DNA of 64,000 nt, taken from positions 104,936 through 168,935 of the forward strand of contig NZ_PYCN01000016.1 of assembly GCF_003062295.1 (NCBI RefSeq). The letters are read 5' to 3'. Origin of the DNA: Bradyrhizobium algeriense. Its GTDB lineage: Bacteria > Pseudomonadota > Alphaproteobacteria > Rhizobiales > Xanthobacteraceae. Position 1 is the stretch's first letter. Each line of letters opens with the position of its first letter. The notes beneath the pieces are model-generated. The model did not search any database. It was not told the DNA's origin and saw nothing but the letters and a program-made list of their open reading frames with translations. A program made the position numbers and the translations under genes. Positions 43,991 to 55,101 of the stretch are shown piece after piece.

Positions 43991-45003
43991 TGACCGAGGC
44001 GCAGAAGGATGACATCGTTCTCGATGTGAAGAACCTGCAGACGGTGTTCTTCACCAACTCAGGTCTGTTCCGCGCCGTCGACGATGTCTCGTTCAGCGTC
44101 CGCCGCGGCGAGACGCTGGCGATCGTCGGCGAGTCCGGCTGCGGCAAGAGCGTGACTGCGCTGTCGGTGATGCGGCTGGTGCCGGACCCGCCGGGCCGGG
44201 TGGTCGGCGGCTCGGTGACACTGGAAGGGACCGATCTGCTCGGCCTCGACGAGGCCGAGATGCGCAAGATCCGCGGCAACCGGATCTCGATGATTTTTCA
44301 GGAGCCGATGACCTCGCTCAATCCCGTGATGCGGATCGGCGACCAGATCACCGAAGTGCTGCGCCTGCACCGGGAAATGACCTCCAGGGAGACGTGGGCC
44401 AAGGCGGTCGAGATGCTGCGCCTCGTCCGCATTCCCGAGCCGGAACGCCGCGCGCACGAATATCCGCATCAGCTTTCCGGCGGCATGCGGCAGCGGGCGA
44501 TGATCGCGATGGCCTTGGCGTGCCGACCGGCGCTGTTGATTGCGGACGAGCCGACCACCGCGCTCGACGTGACGATCCAGGCGCAGATCCTGGCGCTGAT
44601 CGTCGATCTGCAGAAGACGCTCGGAACCGGATTGATCCTGATCACGCACGATCTCGGCGTCGTGGCGCAAACCGCACAGCGCGTCATCGTGATGTATGCC
44701 GGCAAGAAGGTCGAGGAAGCGACCGTGGAAGACCTGTTCGAGAACCCGAAGCACCCGTATACGCGCGGGCTGATGGCCTCGATGCCGGCGGTGATTTCAT
44801 TTGGCGCCAAGACCGACGCACGACTGAACGAAATTCCCGGCATGGTGCCGTCGCTGACCAACCTGCCGCCGGGCTGCGCCTTTGCGCCGCGCTGCAGCCT
44901 CGCCGTCGATCGCTGCCGCGCAGAATACCCGCCGCTGCAGGAAGTCGACGGCGATCATTTTGCGGCGTGCTGGCGCGCGACAGAATTGGTAGGCGCGCCA
45001 TGA
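43990..45003 (+). CDS. ABC transporter ATP-binding protein, DppD/OppD family
   Basis: This 337-residue ATPase has Walker A GESGCGKSVTALSVM, signature LSGGMRQRAMIAMAL, Walker B LLIADEPTTALDVT and the OppD-type C-terminal cysteine cluster (PPGCAFAPRCSLAVDRC), which may hold an iron-sulfur cluster as in DppD/F relatives. ATG 43990 is chosen by the overlap with the permease. It overlaps the second ATPase by 4 bp. Confidence 0.92.
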   Translation: MTEAQKDDIVLDVKNLQTVFFTNSGLFRAVDDVSFSVRRGETLAIVGESGCGKSVTALSVMRLVPDPPGRVVGGSVTLEGTDLLGLDEAEMRKIRGNRISMIFQEPMTSLNPVMRIGDQITEVLRLHREMTSRETWAKAVEMLRLVRIPEPERRAHEYPHQLSGGMRQRAMIAMALACRPALLIADEPTTALDVTIQAQILALIVDLQKTLGTGLILITHDLGVVAQTAQRVIVMYAGKKVEEATVEDLFENPKHPYTRGLMASMPAVISFGAKTDARLNEIPGMVPSLTNLPPGCAFAPRCSLAVDRCRAEYPPLQEVDGDHFAACWRATELVGAP

Positions 45004-45992
45004 CCGATCAACGCCCGTTGCTGGAGGTTACCGACCTCGTCAAGCATTACGCGGTGCGCGGCGGCGTGCTGCGACGTCGCGTCGGCACCGTGCACGCCGT
45101 CGATGGCGTCAGCTTCTCCGTCGGCAAGGGCGAGACGCTGGGGCTGGTCGGCGAGTCCGGCTGCGGCAAGTCGACGGTCGCGCGCAGCGTGCTGCGGCTG
45201 GTGGAGCCGTCCAGTGGCGCCATCAAGCTCAACGGCACCGACATTACCGGCCTGAGCAAGGCCGAGATGCGGCCGCATCGGCGCTCGATGCAGATCGTGT
45301 TCCAGGATCCGTTCGCCTCGCTCAATCCGCGCATGACCGCGGGCGATATCGTCGGCGAGCCGCTCAGCGTGCACGGTCTTGCGACCGGCCGCGCGCAACA
45401 GGAACGCGTCGCTGAACTGTTTGCGCAGGTCGGGCTACGTTCCGACCAGATGAAGAACTATCCGCACCAGTTCTCGGGCGGGCAGCGGCAGCGCATCTGC
45501 ATCGCGCGGGCGTTGTCGCTTGGGCCGAGTCTCATTGTGTGCGACGAGCCGGTGTCGGCGCTCGACGTCTCGATCCAGGCGCAGGTGATCAATTTGTTGA
45601 TCGACCTGCAGCGCAAGAATGATTTTTCCTACCTGTTCATCGCCCACGACCTCGCCGTCGTCGCCCATATCAGCCACCGCGTCGCCGTGATGTATCTCGG
45701 GCGCATCGTCGAGATCGCGGACAAAGGCGAGTTGTTTGCAAACCCGCGCCATCCCTACACGCAGGCGCTGCTGGCCTCGGTCCCGATCGCCGATCCCAAA
45801 GCGAAGAAACTGGCGCCAATGGTCGACGGCGATGTCCCGAGTCCCATCAACCCGCCGTCAGGCTGCGCCTTCCATACCCGCTGCCGCTACGCCATGGAAC
45901 GCTGCAGAGTGGAGCGGCCGGCGCTGGTGGCGGCTGGCGAACGGCATGAGGTAGCGTGCTGGCTGAATGATGGGACGGGGAGACCGGAGTAA
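45000..45992 (+). CDS. ABC transporter ATP-binding protein, DppF/OppF family
   Basis: This 330-residue ATPase completes the importer. It has Walker A GESGCGKSTVARSVL, signature FSGGQRQRICIARAL, Walker B LIVCDEPVSALDVS, and the C-terminal PPSGCAFHTRCRYAMERC cluster. The start is ATG 45000, inside the end of the previous gene. It is the last gene of the operon; a family A repeat follows the stop by 7 bp. Confidence 0.92.
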   Translation: MTDQRPLLEVTDLVKHYAVRGGVLRRRVGTVHAVDGVSFSVGKGETLGLVGESGCGKSTVARSVLRLVEPSSGAIKLNGTDITGLSKAEMRPHRRSMQIVFQDPFASLNPRMTAGDIVGEPLSVHGLATGRAQQERVAELFAQVGLRSDQMKNYPHQFSGGQRQRICIARALSLGPSLIVCDEPVSALDVSIQAQVINLLIDLQRKNDFSYLFIAHDLAVVAHISHRVAVMYLGRIVEIADKGELFANPRHPYTQALLASVPIADPKAKKLAPMVDGDVPSPINPPSGCAFHTRCRYAMERCRVERPALVAAGERHEVACWLNDGTGRPE

Positions 45993-45998
45993 GTCTAT

Positions 45999-46118
45999 CG
46001 TCGTCCCTGCGAACGCAGGGACCCATACCACCGATGGTTGATGTCACATCGGCTGGAGCTCCAGCATTCGCACAACACAGTCCTGTGGTTATGGGTCCCG
46101 GGTCAAGCCCGAGACGAC
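45999..46118. repeat. Palindromic intergenic repeat, family A copy 4 with exchanged right arm
   Basis: The left arm CGTCGTCCCTGCGAACGCAG is the family A arm. The right end instead reads TGGTTATGGGTCCCGGGTCA then AGCCCGAGACGAC, a different repeat type. The copy is therefore a hybrid whose arms no longer pair fully. It lies between the convergent dpp-type operon and the carboxylase genes. Confidence 0.8.
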
Positions 46119-46129
46119 AGAGACTTTTG

Positions 46130-48102
<1,973 letters not shown>

Positions 48103-48106
<4 letters not shown>

Positions 48107-49719
48107 GGCCGCGCGACCGAGAATTGCATGCGCTGGGGCGTGCGTGCCTCGGCCTCGCGGCAGATCGCCAGCACCTCGGCAAGCACGCTGCGGGTATCGC
48201 GCGGATCGATCACGCCGTCGTCGAGCACCCGCGCGCTGGTCGAGAACACGTCCATCTGGCCGTCGAACACGCCCGTGATCTGCGCCTTCATGGCGTCGAG
48301 CTTTTCCTTCTCGATCGGCTTGCCGCGCCGCGCCGCAGCGGCCTCGGTAACGATCGTCATGGTTTCAGCCGCCTGCTCGCCGCCCATCACCGCGGTCTTG
48401 GCGTTCGGCCAGGAGAAGCAGAAGCGCGGATGGAAGCCGCGCCCGCACATGCCGTAATTGCCGGCGCCGAACGAGGCGCCGCAATAGATCGTGATCTGCG
48501 GCACGGTCGCCGACGTCACCGCCTGGATCATCTTGGAGCCGTGCTTGATCATGCCGGCTTCCTCATACGCCTTGCCGACCATATAGCCCGTGGTGTTGTT
48601 CATATACAGAATCGGCGTGCGCGACTGGCAGCAGGTTTGAATAAAGTGCGTCGCCTTGTTGGCGCCGGGCACATCGAGCGGGCCATTATTGGTGATGATC
48701 CCGATCGCCTGCCCCTCGATACGGGCATGGCCGCATACGGTGGCGGGACCGTAGTTTGCGCCGAACTCGGTGAAGTCGGAATCGTCGACAAACCGCGCGA
48801 TTGCCTGGCGCATGTCCACCGGACGCTTGTGATCCATCGGCATGATACCGAGCAGTTCGTCGGCATCATAGCGCGGCGGCTTGAAGGAAGCTTCCGCAGG
48901 CTTCGGCCGATCCCATTCCAGATTGGCCATGATGTCGCGCGCGATGCGCAGCGCGTCGCGATCGTCCTCGGCCAGATAGTCGCCGAGACCAGAGATAGAC
49001 GTGTGCATCTCGGCGCCGCCGAGTTCCTCCTCGGTGGCAATCTCGCCCGTTGCGGCTTTCAACAGCGGCGGCCCGGCGAGGAACGCGCGGGTGCGGCCAC
49101 GCACCATCACGATGTAATCGGAAAGTCCCGTTTGATAGGCGCCGCCGGCGGTGGAAGAGCCATGCGTCACGGTGACGACAGGCAACCCTGCCGCCGACAG
49201 CCGTGCCAGATTGCGAAAGATGTTGCCGCCGCGAATAAAGTCCTCGACCCGGTAGCGCAACAGGTTGGCGCCGGCGCTTTCGACCAGCTGCACGTAGGGC
49301 AGCTTGTTCTCCAGCGCCAGTTCCTGCACCCGCAACGTCTTGTCGAGGCCGAACGGCTGCAGCGCGCCGGCATCGATGCCGGAATCATTGGCGCTGACCA
49401 TGCAGCGGATACCGGTGACGAAGCCAATGCCGGCGATCACGCCGCCGCCGGGCACGCTCTTGTCCGCATCCGGCACGTCGAACATGTAGCCAGCGAGCGT
49501 CGACAGTTCGATGAAGGGCGATCCGGGGTCGAGCACCAGCGCCACGCGCTCGCGCGGCAGCAACTGCCCGCGCTTGTGGAAGCGGTCCCGTGCCGCGGCC
49601 GATGCCGCACGCGTGCGATCTTCCAGCGAACGCATACGTGTGATCAGCGCCAGCATTCCGTCGCGATTGGCTTTATAGGCGGCGCTGGAGGGGGAGATGG
49701 TGGATTCGAGGATAGCCAT
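48103..49719 (-). CDS. Acyl-CoA carboxylase beta subunit (carboxyltransferase)
   Basis: This 538-residue carboxyltransferase of the crotonase-fold ACCase/MCC beta family has RERVALVLDPGSPFIELSTL, then VTHGSSTAGGAYQTGLSDY in the N-half, and GASFGAGNYGMCGRGFHPRF with AVMGGEQAAETM in the C-half. This fits MCC-type or AtuC-type subunits. It transfers the carboxyl group from biotin on the alpha subunit to the acyl-CoA. It lies between the BKACE gene and the alpha subunit on the minus strand. A type-B repeat separates it from the BKACE gene. Confidence 0.9.
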
Positions 49720-49734
49720 TGATTAACTCACTCC

Positions 49735-49833
49735 GTCATTCCGGGATGGTCCGAAGGACCAGACCCGGAATCTCGAGATTCTCAGGTGCGCAATTGCGCA
49801 CCATAGTTCACGCTTCGCGCCCCCCGGAATGAC
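49735..49833. repeat. Palindromic intergenic repeat, family B copy 1
   Basis: GTCATTCCGGGATGGTCCGA with ACCCGGAATCTCGAGATTCT at the left and CGCCCCCCGGAATGAC at the right form outer inverted arms. Related copies lie at 51680 and 53622, all between genes of the catabolic block. Confidence 0.82.
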
Positions 49834-49837
49834 GACT

Positions 49838-50704
49838 TCAATGCCTTGTCCCGAAAATCTGCCGCGCCTCCGCCGGGCTTGCGATCTCGCGGCCCGCGCG
49901 CCGCGCGCACGCGGCAATGGCCTCAATGAGCTGCCCGTTCGAAGTCACCTTGGCGCCGTCGGCGAGATAGAAGGTGTCCTCCAGCCCGGTGCGCAGATGC
50001 CCGCCGAGGTCGGCGCAGCGCTGGTGCAGCGGCCAGATTTCGGCGCGGCCGATCGCGGTGACCTGCCAATGCGCGTCCGGCAATTTCAGTTTCAGCAGGA
50101 TCGGCAGCAGTTCCGGATCAGCCGGCATGCCGGACGCCACGCCCATCACAAAATTATATTCGAGCGGGCCGGAATACATCCCGGTCTGCCGGTACATGCC
50201 GACGCAGCGCACGATGCCGACGTCGAAGCATTCGAACTCGGGGATCGTGCCCGCTTCCTTCATCACGTCGAGATAGTCCTGCACCTTCTCGACCGCGTTA
50301 TCGAACATCATCGGCGGCCAGGCCCAGGTGTTGTCGGACTTCACCTTGAGATAATTCAGCGAACCGGCGTTGCAGGCCGCGATCTCGGGCCTCGTCTCGC
50401 GCACGCAGTCGAGCGCGCCCTGATACTTGGGCCCCGATGTGCCCGTGGTGTGGTTGATGATGACGCCGGGGCAGGCCTCGCGTATAGCCTGCTGAATCTC
50501 CCTGGACACGCTGACGTCCCAGGACGGCAGGTGCCCCTTGTTTGGCTCCTGCTGGCGCAGATGGACATGCATGATGCTGGCGCCGGCGTTGAACGCGGCC
50601 CTGGCCTCGCGCGCCATCTGCTCCGGCGTAACAGGTACGTTGTGCTGCTTCGGATCGGTCAGCACGCCGTTCAGCGCGCAGGTAATGACGGCCTTGTCGC
50701 CCAT
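49838..50704 (-). CDS. BKACE family protein (beta-keto acid cleavage enzyme, DUF849)
   Basis: This 288-residue TIM-barrel enzyme has zinc-site histidines in SIMHVHLRQ (about residues 45-49), INHTTGTSG (substrate carboxylate site), and HLRTGLEDTFYL (catalytic glutamate). It belongs to the family founded by 3-keto-5-aminohexanoate cleavage enzyme, which splits beta-keto acids with acetyl-CoA. It may cleave a beta-keto acid produced by the neighbouring dehydrogenases and carboxylase. The specific keto acid is unknown. Confidence 0.87.
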   Translation of the reverse strand: MGDKAVITCALNGVLTDPKQHNVPVTPEQMAREARAAFNAGASIMHVHLRQQEPNKGHLPSWDVSVSREIQQAIREACPGVIINHTTGTSGPKYQGALDCVRETRPEIAACNAGSLNYLKVKSDNTWAWPPMMFDNAVEKVQDYLDVMKEAGTIPEFECFDVGIVRCVGMYRQTGMYSGPLEYNFVMGVASGMPADPELLPILLKLKLPDAHWQVTAIGRAEIWPLHQRCADLGGHLRTGLEDTFYLADGAKVTSNGQLIEAIAACARRAGREIASPAEARQIFGTRH

Positions 50705-50770
50705 GGATCAGCCTTCGATTGCGGGACACGAGGAGTCGCGAAAATAGCTTTCGCGATCATGCGTCGGGCA

Positions 50771-51592
50771 TCAGCCGGCTTCTTGCGTCCACCCGCTATT
50801 GCCGGCGGCGACGAGGCGGTGGCTATAGATCGCCAGATCGCGCGAGCCTGAAAAGATCGCGCGCGGCTTCAAGCCATAGAAGCGGCGGATCGAGTGGCTG
50901 AAATGCGTGGAGTCGGGATAGCCGATATCCTGCGCCAGATGCGCAAGGTTGATGTCCTGGTTGGCGAAATGCAGCAGATGTCGCGCGCGCTTCCAGGCGC
51001 GGAACGAACGGAAGGAAATGCCGGTCTCTTCCTTGAACAAATGCAGGAAGCGCGACGGGGACAATCCTGCCTCCGTGGCGCAGCTCGCCGCCGTCACCGG
51101 CTCGCCGGAGAATTTTCCGATCTGCAGAATCGCGCGCGCCACGCGGGGATCGAGTTCGCGCCGCGACAGCGCTTCACCAAGACAAAGCGTATCGAATTCG
51201 ACGCTGGAGAACGCGTCGCCGGCATGATGCTCGCGCAGTTCGCGATAGGCAGCGCGGATGCGGCTGGTGAAAGCTGCGCCTTCAGGTCCCGCGAGACGCC
51301 GTGCGAGGTCTTCGAGCACACCGGGGCGAACGCTCTCCGGCTCGATCACGACGCTGAGCACCGAGCGATAATCGCTGGCGATGGTGTGCCTGATGTTCGG
51401 CAACAGGGCGACCATTTCGCCATGGGTTTCCCGGCCATCGGCGGTGGTGAGCCAGAGACCGCCCTCAAGCGCGACATAGATGTTGAACGCGCCCGAGCAG
51501 CGTTGGCGCGGACGGCCGAGCAGGCCGGCGTAGAACACGCGTTCCGGGGTGATCAGCATCAGATGGCCGGATTTGTGGCCGACATCGTCCAT
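50771..51592 (-). CDS. AraC-family transcriptional regulator
   Basis: This 273-residue protein has a cupin-like N-terminal sensing half (about 1-160) and a C-terminal AraC helix-turn-helix pair (TAASCATEAGLSPSRFLHLF and INLAHLAQDIGYPDSTHFSH). It is encoded within the catabolic block between the GST and BKACE genes, so it is the best local candidate for controlling it, with an acyl compound as inducer. That link is positional only. Confidence 0.88.
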   Translation of the reverse strand: MDDVGHKSGHLMLITPERVFYAGLLGRPRQRCSGAFNIYVALEGGLWLTTADGRETHGEMVALLPNIRHTIASDYRSVLSVVIEPESVRPGVLEDLARRLAGPEGAAFTSRIRAAYRELREHHAGDAFSSVEFDTLCLGEALSRRELDPRVARAILQIGKFSGEPVTAASCATEAGLSPSRFLHLFKEETGISFRSFRAWKRARHLLHFANQDINLAHLAQDIGYPDSTHFSHSIRRFYGLKPRAIFSGSRDLAIYSHRLVAAGNSGWTQEAG

Positions 51593-51679
51593 GGTGCGTC
51601 CTCCTCGCGCGGCTCTTTGGCCGCTGCGATGGGGTCAACCATAGCGGAAAATTGGAAGGTGTCATCTATCGCAAAGACG

Positions 51680-51753
51680 GTCATTCCGGGGCGCGAAGCG
51701 AACCCGGAATCTCGAGATTCCGGGTCTGGTCCTTCGGACCATCCCGGAATGAC
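51680..51753. repeat. Palindromic intergenic repeat, family B copy 2
   Basis: GTCATTCCGGGGCGCGAAGC...CCCGGAATCTCGAGATTCCGGG...ATCCCGGAATGAC. The inner CCCGGAATCTCGAGATTCCG forms a near-perfect palindrome in its own right. It lies between the AraC and GST genes. Confidence 0.82.
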
Positions 51754-51762
51754 GGGTCTCTT

Positions 51763-52419
51763 TCAGGCCTGGATCCGTGGCGCGACGTTCTGCTCGACGC
51801 CGGCCTTGCGTTCCGCCGCAACCGCGCGCTGATATCCGTCACGTTCCTGCAACCGGGCCCAATAGGCCGCTACGTTCGGCCCGAAATCTTTGGCCAGCCC
51901 GATATTGCCCGCCAGCCGCAACGCATAGCCATTGACGATATCGGCGGCGGTGAACCGACCGGCGCACAAGGTTTCGGCATTCGCGGTGGCTGCCTCGACA
52001 GCGCGCAGCCGGCCGAGGAACCATTTGGCGTAATCACCGGCGACTTGCGGGTTCCGCCGCTCCTCCGGCTCGAGCTGGCTGTATCTCAGCACCAGCGTTT
52101 GCGGAAAAGTCAGCGTGGCGTCGCTGAAATACATCCAGTTCAGGAACGCGCCGTAGGCCGGATCGTCCTGCCCGACCACCAGCGGCGTCGGACCGTATGT
52201 GGTGCCGAGGTAATAGCAGATGCCGGAGGACTCCGTCATTTTGGTCTCGCCGTCGATCATGAACGGAATGGTGCCGAGCGGATTGATCGCGAGATATTCC
52301 TTGGCGAACACGCGTGGCGGGAACGGCAGCATTTTCAGCTCATAGGGCAAGCCCATCTCTTCGAGCATCCAGAGCGGACGAAATGAGCGTGCGCCGTCGC
52401 AGTGATAGAGCGTGATCAT
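51763..52419 (-). CDS. Glutathione S-transferase family protein
   Basis: This 218-residue protein has a thioredoxin-like N-terminal domain (ITLYHCDGARSFRPLWMLEE; NPLGTIPFMI with the cis-proline; TESSGICYYL) and an all-helical C-terminal domain. ATG 52419 is chosen at the start of the conserved fold; the frame is open further upstream. In this setting it may handle a reactive intermediate of the pathway, but the family is broad and the role is unproven. Confidence 0.86.
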   Translation of the reverse strand: MITLYHCDGARSFRPLWMLEEMGLPYELKMLPFPPRVFAKEYLAINPLGTIPFMIDGETKMTESSGICYYLGTTYGPTPLVVGQDDPAYGAFLNWMYFSDATLTFPQTLVLRYSQLEPEERRNPQVAGDYAKWFLGRLRAVEAATANAETLCAGRFTAADIVNGYALRLAGNIGLAKDFGPNVAAYWARLQERDGYQRAVAAERKAGVEQNVAPRIQA

Positions 52420-52454
52420 CAGGCATTCCCTCGTAAGTTCTGATCGGGCTTTTA

Positions 52455-53606
52455 TTAGTTTTTCGGCAGCGTGCCCATCATCTTGCACAGCACTGTCAGC
52501 ATCACCTCGTCGGCGCCGCCGCCGATCGAGGTCAGGCGGCTGTCGCGATAGGCCCGGCTGACCGGCGTCTCGTTCATAAAACCCATGCCGCCCCAGAACT
52601 GCAGGCAGGCATCGGTGAGTTCGCGGCCCAGACGCCCGGCCTTGAGCTTGGCCATGGTGGCAAGCCGCGTCACGTCCTCGCCCGCGACCAGCGCCTCGGC
52701 GGCGCGGTAGATCAGCGCGCGCAGCAGTTCGACCTCGGTCTGCATCTCCGCCAACTTGAAATGGACGGTCTGGTTGTCGAGGATCGACTTGCCGAATGCT
52801 TTTCGATTGCGGGTATATTCGATCGTCTCGCCGATAATGAATTCATGCGCCTTGAGGCAGGCGGCCGCGCCCCACAGCCGCTCTTCCTGAAACTGCACCA
52901 TCTGGTAGGTAAAGCCCTTGCCTTCCTCGCCGATCCGGTTGCGCTTGGGCACCCGGACATTGTCGAAGAAGATCTGCGCGGTATCGGAGGAACGCATGCC
53001 CATCTTGTCGAGCTTGCGCGCGACCTGCACGCCCTTGGCTTTCATCGGCACACAGATCAGCGACTTGTTGCGGTGGACCTGGTCGTCGCTGGTATTGGCG
53101 AGCAGGCAGATCCAGTCGGCCTGCACGCCGTTGGTGATCCACATCTTGCCGCCATTGATGACGTAGTCATCGCCATCGGAGCGCGCCTGGGTCTTGATCG
53201 AGGCGACGTCGGAACCGGCGCCGGGCTCTGAAACACCGACACAGGCGACCGCATCTCCCGCAATCGCGGGGCTAAGAAATTCGCGTCGCACTTCATCCGA
53301 ACCGAACCGCACCAGCGCGGGCGTTGCCATATCGGTCTGCACGCCGATTGCCATCGGCACGCCGCCGCATTTGATGGCGCCGAGTTCTTCGGCCATCATC
53401 AGTGCGTAGGAGTAATCGAGCCCCTGGCCGCCGAATTCGACCGGCTTGTTGAGGCCGAGAAAGCCGAGGTCGCCGAGCTTCTTGAACAGCTCGTGCGCCG
53501 GGAAGATGTCGTTGTTCTCCCAATCGTCGACGAAGGGATTGATTTCGGCGGCGATGAACTTTTGCAAGATGCGGCGGGGTTCGTCGTGGTCGGCGGTGAA
53601 GAGCAT
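52455..53606 (-). CDS. Acyl-CoA dehydrogenase (AtuD/citronellyl-CoA dehydrogenase-like)
   Basis: This 383-residue flavoenzyme has CVGVSEPGAGSDVASIKTQA (FAD and substrate loop), YVINGGKMWITNG, and the C-terminal FWGGMGFMNETPVSRAYRDSR. The segment GGVPMAIGVQTDMATPAL resembles citronellyl-CoA dehydrogenase AtuD as I recall it. It introduces a double bond into an acyl-CoA, passing electrons to ETF. A terpene-like or branched substrate fits the neighbouring carboxylase, but a database comparison is needed to separate AtuD from general ACADs. Confidence 0.88.
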   Translation of the reverse strand: MLFTADHDEPRRILQKFIAAEINPFVDDWENNDIFPAHELFKKLGDLGFLGLNKPVEFGGQGLDYSYALMMAEELGAIKCGGVPMAIGVQTDMATPALVRFGSDEVRREFLSPAIAGDAVACVGVSEPGAGSDVASIKTQARSDGDDYVINGGKMWITNGVQADWICLLANTSDDQVHRNKSLICVPMKAKGVQVARKLDKMGMRSSDTAQIFFDNVRVPKRNRIGEEGKGFTYQMVQFQEERLWGAAACLKAHEFIIGETIEYTRNRKAFGKSILDNQTVHFKLAEMQTEVELLRALIYRAAEALVAGEDVTRLATMAKLKAGRLGRELTDACLQFWGGMGFMNETPVSRAYRDSRLTSIGGGADEVMLTVLCKMMGTLPKN

Positions 53607-53621
53607 ATTTTGATTTTCCCT

Positions 53622-53720
53622 GTCATTCCGGGGCGGCGCGAAGCGCCGAACCCGGAATCTCGATCGGTTCGTCCAACTTCTGGATTCCGGGTTCGCGTCT
53701 TCGACGCGCCCCGGAATGAC
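53622..53720. repeat. Palindromic intergenic repeat, family B copy 3
   Basis: GTCATTCCGGGGCGGCGCGA then ACCCGGAATCTCGATCGG at the left is paired with GGATTCCGGGTTCGCG and GCGCCCCGGAATGAC at the right. It lies between the two acyl-CoA dehydrogenase genes. Confidence 0.82.
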
Positions 53721-53733
53721 GTGGGCGTGGCCT

Positions 53734-54888
53734 TCACAACCCCATCTGCCTCGAAGCGAGATCCTTCATGATCTCCTCGGTGCCGCCGCCGATGGCGTTG
53801 ACCTTGACCTCGCGGTAGATGCGCTCGACCTTGACACCGCGCATGAAGCCGGCGCCGCCAAAAATCTGCACGGCCTCGGAGGCGCAGAACGCCATGGTCT
53901 GGGTCGCCTGGTTCTTCATCATGCAGATTTCGGCGACCGGGCTTTCGCCTTGCCCAAGCCGCCACGCCAGCATTTCCAGCATCGCCTGCGACGCCGCCAC
54001 CTTCTGCGCCATGTCGACCAGCTTGTGACGGATCACCTGGTGCTGTGCGATCGGCTTGCCAAAAGTCTTGCGCTCCTTGGCATAGGCAATCGCCTCCTCG
54101 ACGCAGACGCGGGCATAGGCCGTGCAGCTTGCCGCCATGCCCATGCGCTCGCTGTTGAAATTATGCATGATGATCTTGAAACCCTGGCCCTCCTCGCCGA
54201 TCAGGTTTTCGCACCTTACGCGACACTCGTCGAAATGCAGCGTCGCGGTGTCGGACGCCCACCAGCCCATCTTCTTCAGCTTCGTGCGCGACAGGCCCGG
54301 CGTGTCGCCTTCGATCAGCAACAAACTGACGCCGCCCGGCCCCTCGCCGCCAGTCCGCACCGCGACCGTCAGATAGTCGGCCCGCATGCCCGAGGTGATG
54401 AAAGTCTTCTCGCCGCTGACGACATAGTGGTCGCCGTCACGCCGCGCCCTGGTGCGGAGATTGGCAACGTCGGAGCCGCCGCTGGGTTCGGTAATCGCGA
54501 GCGCCGAAATCTTCTCGCCCGATAGCACTTGCGGCAGCACCCTTGCCTTGACCTCGGGCCTCGCGGCGCGTGCGATCGGCGGCGAGCCGATGGTGTGGCT
54601 CATCAGGCTCGAACTGACCCCGCCCGCGCCGGCGCGCGCCAGCTCCTGCGATGCCACGATCTTCATGAACTGGTCGGCAGCCACCCCGCCATATTCTTCC
54701 GGGAAGCCGAGCCCGAGCAGCCCGACCCCGGAAGCTTTTCGATAAAGCTCGCGCGGAAACTCGCCGGCCTCGTCCCATTCATGGGCATAGGGCTCGATCT
54801 CGCGCGACACGAAGCGGCGCATCACGTCGCGGAACGCCTCGTGCTCGGCCGTATAGAACGGGCTTTGCGCTTTCGTTCGCTCCAGCAT
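53734..54888 (-). CDS. Acyl-CoA dehydrogenase
   Basis: This 384-residue acyl-CoA dehydrogenase has ALAITEPSGGSDVANLRTRA, YVVSGEKTFITSG and AVQIFGGAGFMRGVKVERIY. ATG 54888 has GGAGGAA upstream; the longer frame up to 55011 is not conserved-looking. It is the first gene of the minus-strand block and diverges from a binding-protein gene. It is distinct from the second dehydrogenase downstream, so the pathway has two desaturation steps or two substrates. Confidence 0.9.
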   Translation of the reverse strand: MLERTKAQSPFYTAEHEAFRDVMRRFVSREIEPYAHEWDEAGEFPRELYRKASGVGLLGLGFPEEYGGVAADQFMKIVASQELARAGAGGVSSSLMSHTIGSPPIARAARPEVKARVLPQVLSGEKISALAITEPSGGSDVANLRTRARRDGDHYVVSGEKTFITSGMRADYLTVAVRTGGEGPGGVSLLLIEGDTPGLSRTKLKKMGWWASDTATLHFDECRVRCENLIGEEGQGFKIIMHNFNSERMGMAASCTAYARVCVEEAIAYAKERKTFGKPIAQHQVIRHKLVDMAQKVAASQAMLEMLAWRLGQGESPVAEICMMKNQATQTMAFCASEAVQIFGGAGFMRGVKVERIYREVKVNAIGGGTEEIMKDLASRQMGL

Positions 54889-55101
54889 GGCTTCCTCCGA
54901 AAGGATCACGATGCCCCGATTTGCCTCTCGCAAACTTGCGTTGAGCGGCTGGCATGATCGTGCAGACGCGGCCGCCGCACCCGCAAACCCGGCGCGCGCT
55001 GTGTCCAGCAACTGAACGCAAGACCGGTTGCCCGAGCATGCCCTAGCCTTGGATCAAAACCAATAACAACATTGCCGGCCATTCGCCGGGGAGGATGAAG
55101 C

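Noticed and set aside
13012..46118. Repeated elements considered as a CRISPR array
   Set aside because: Copies are far apart, palindromic and about 120 bp long, with no regular spacer pattern and no cas genes.
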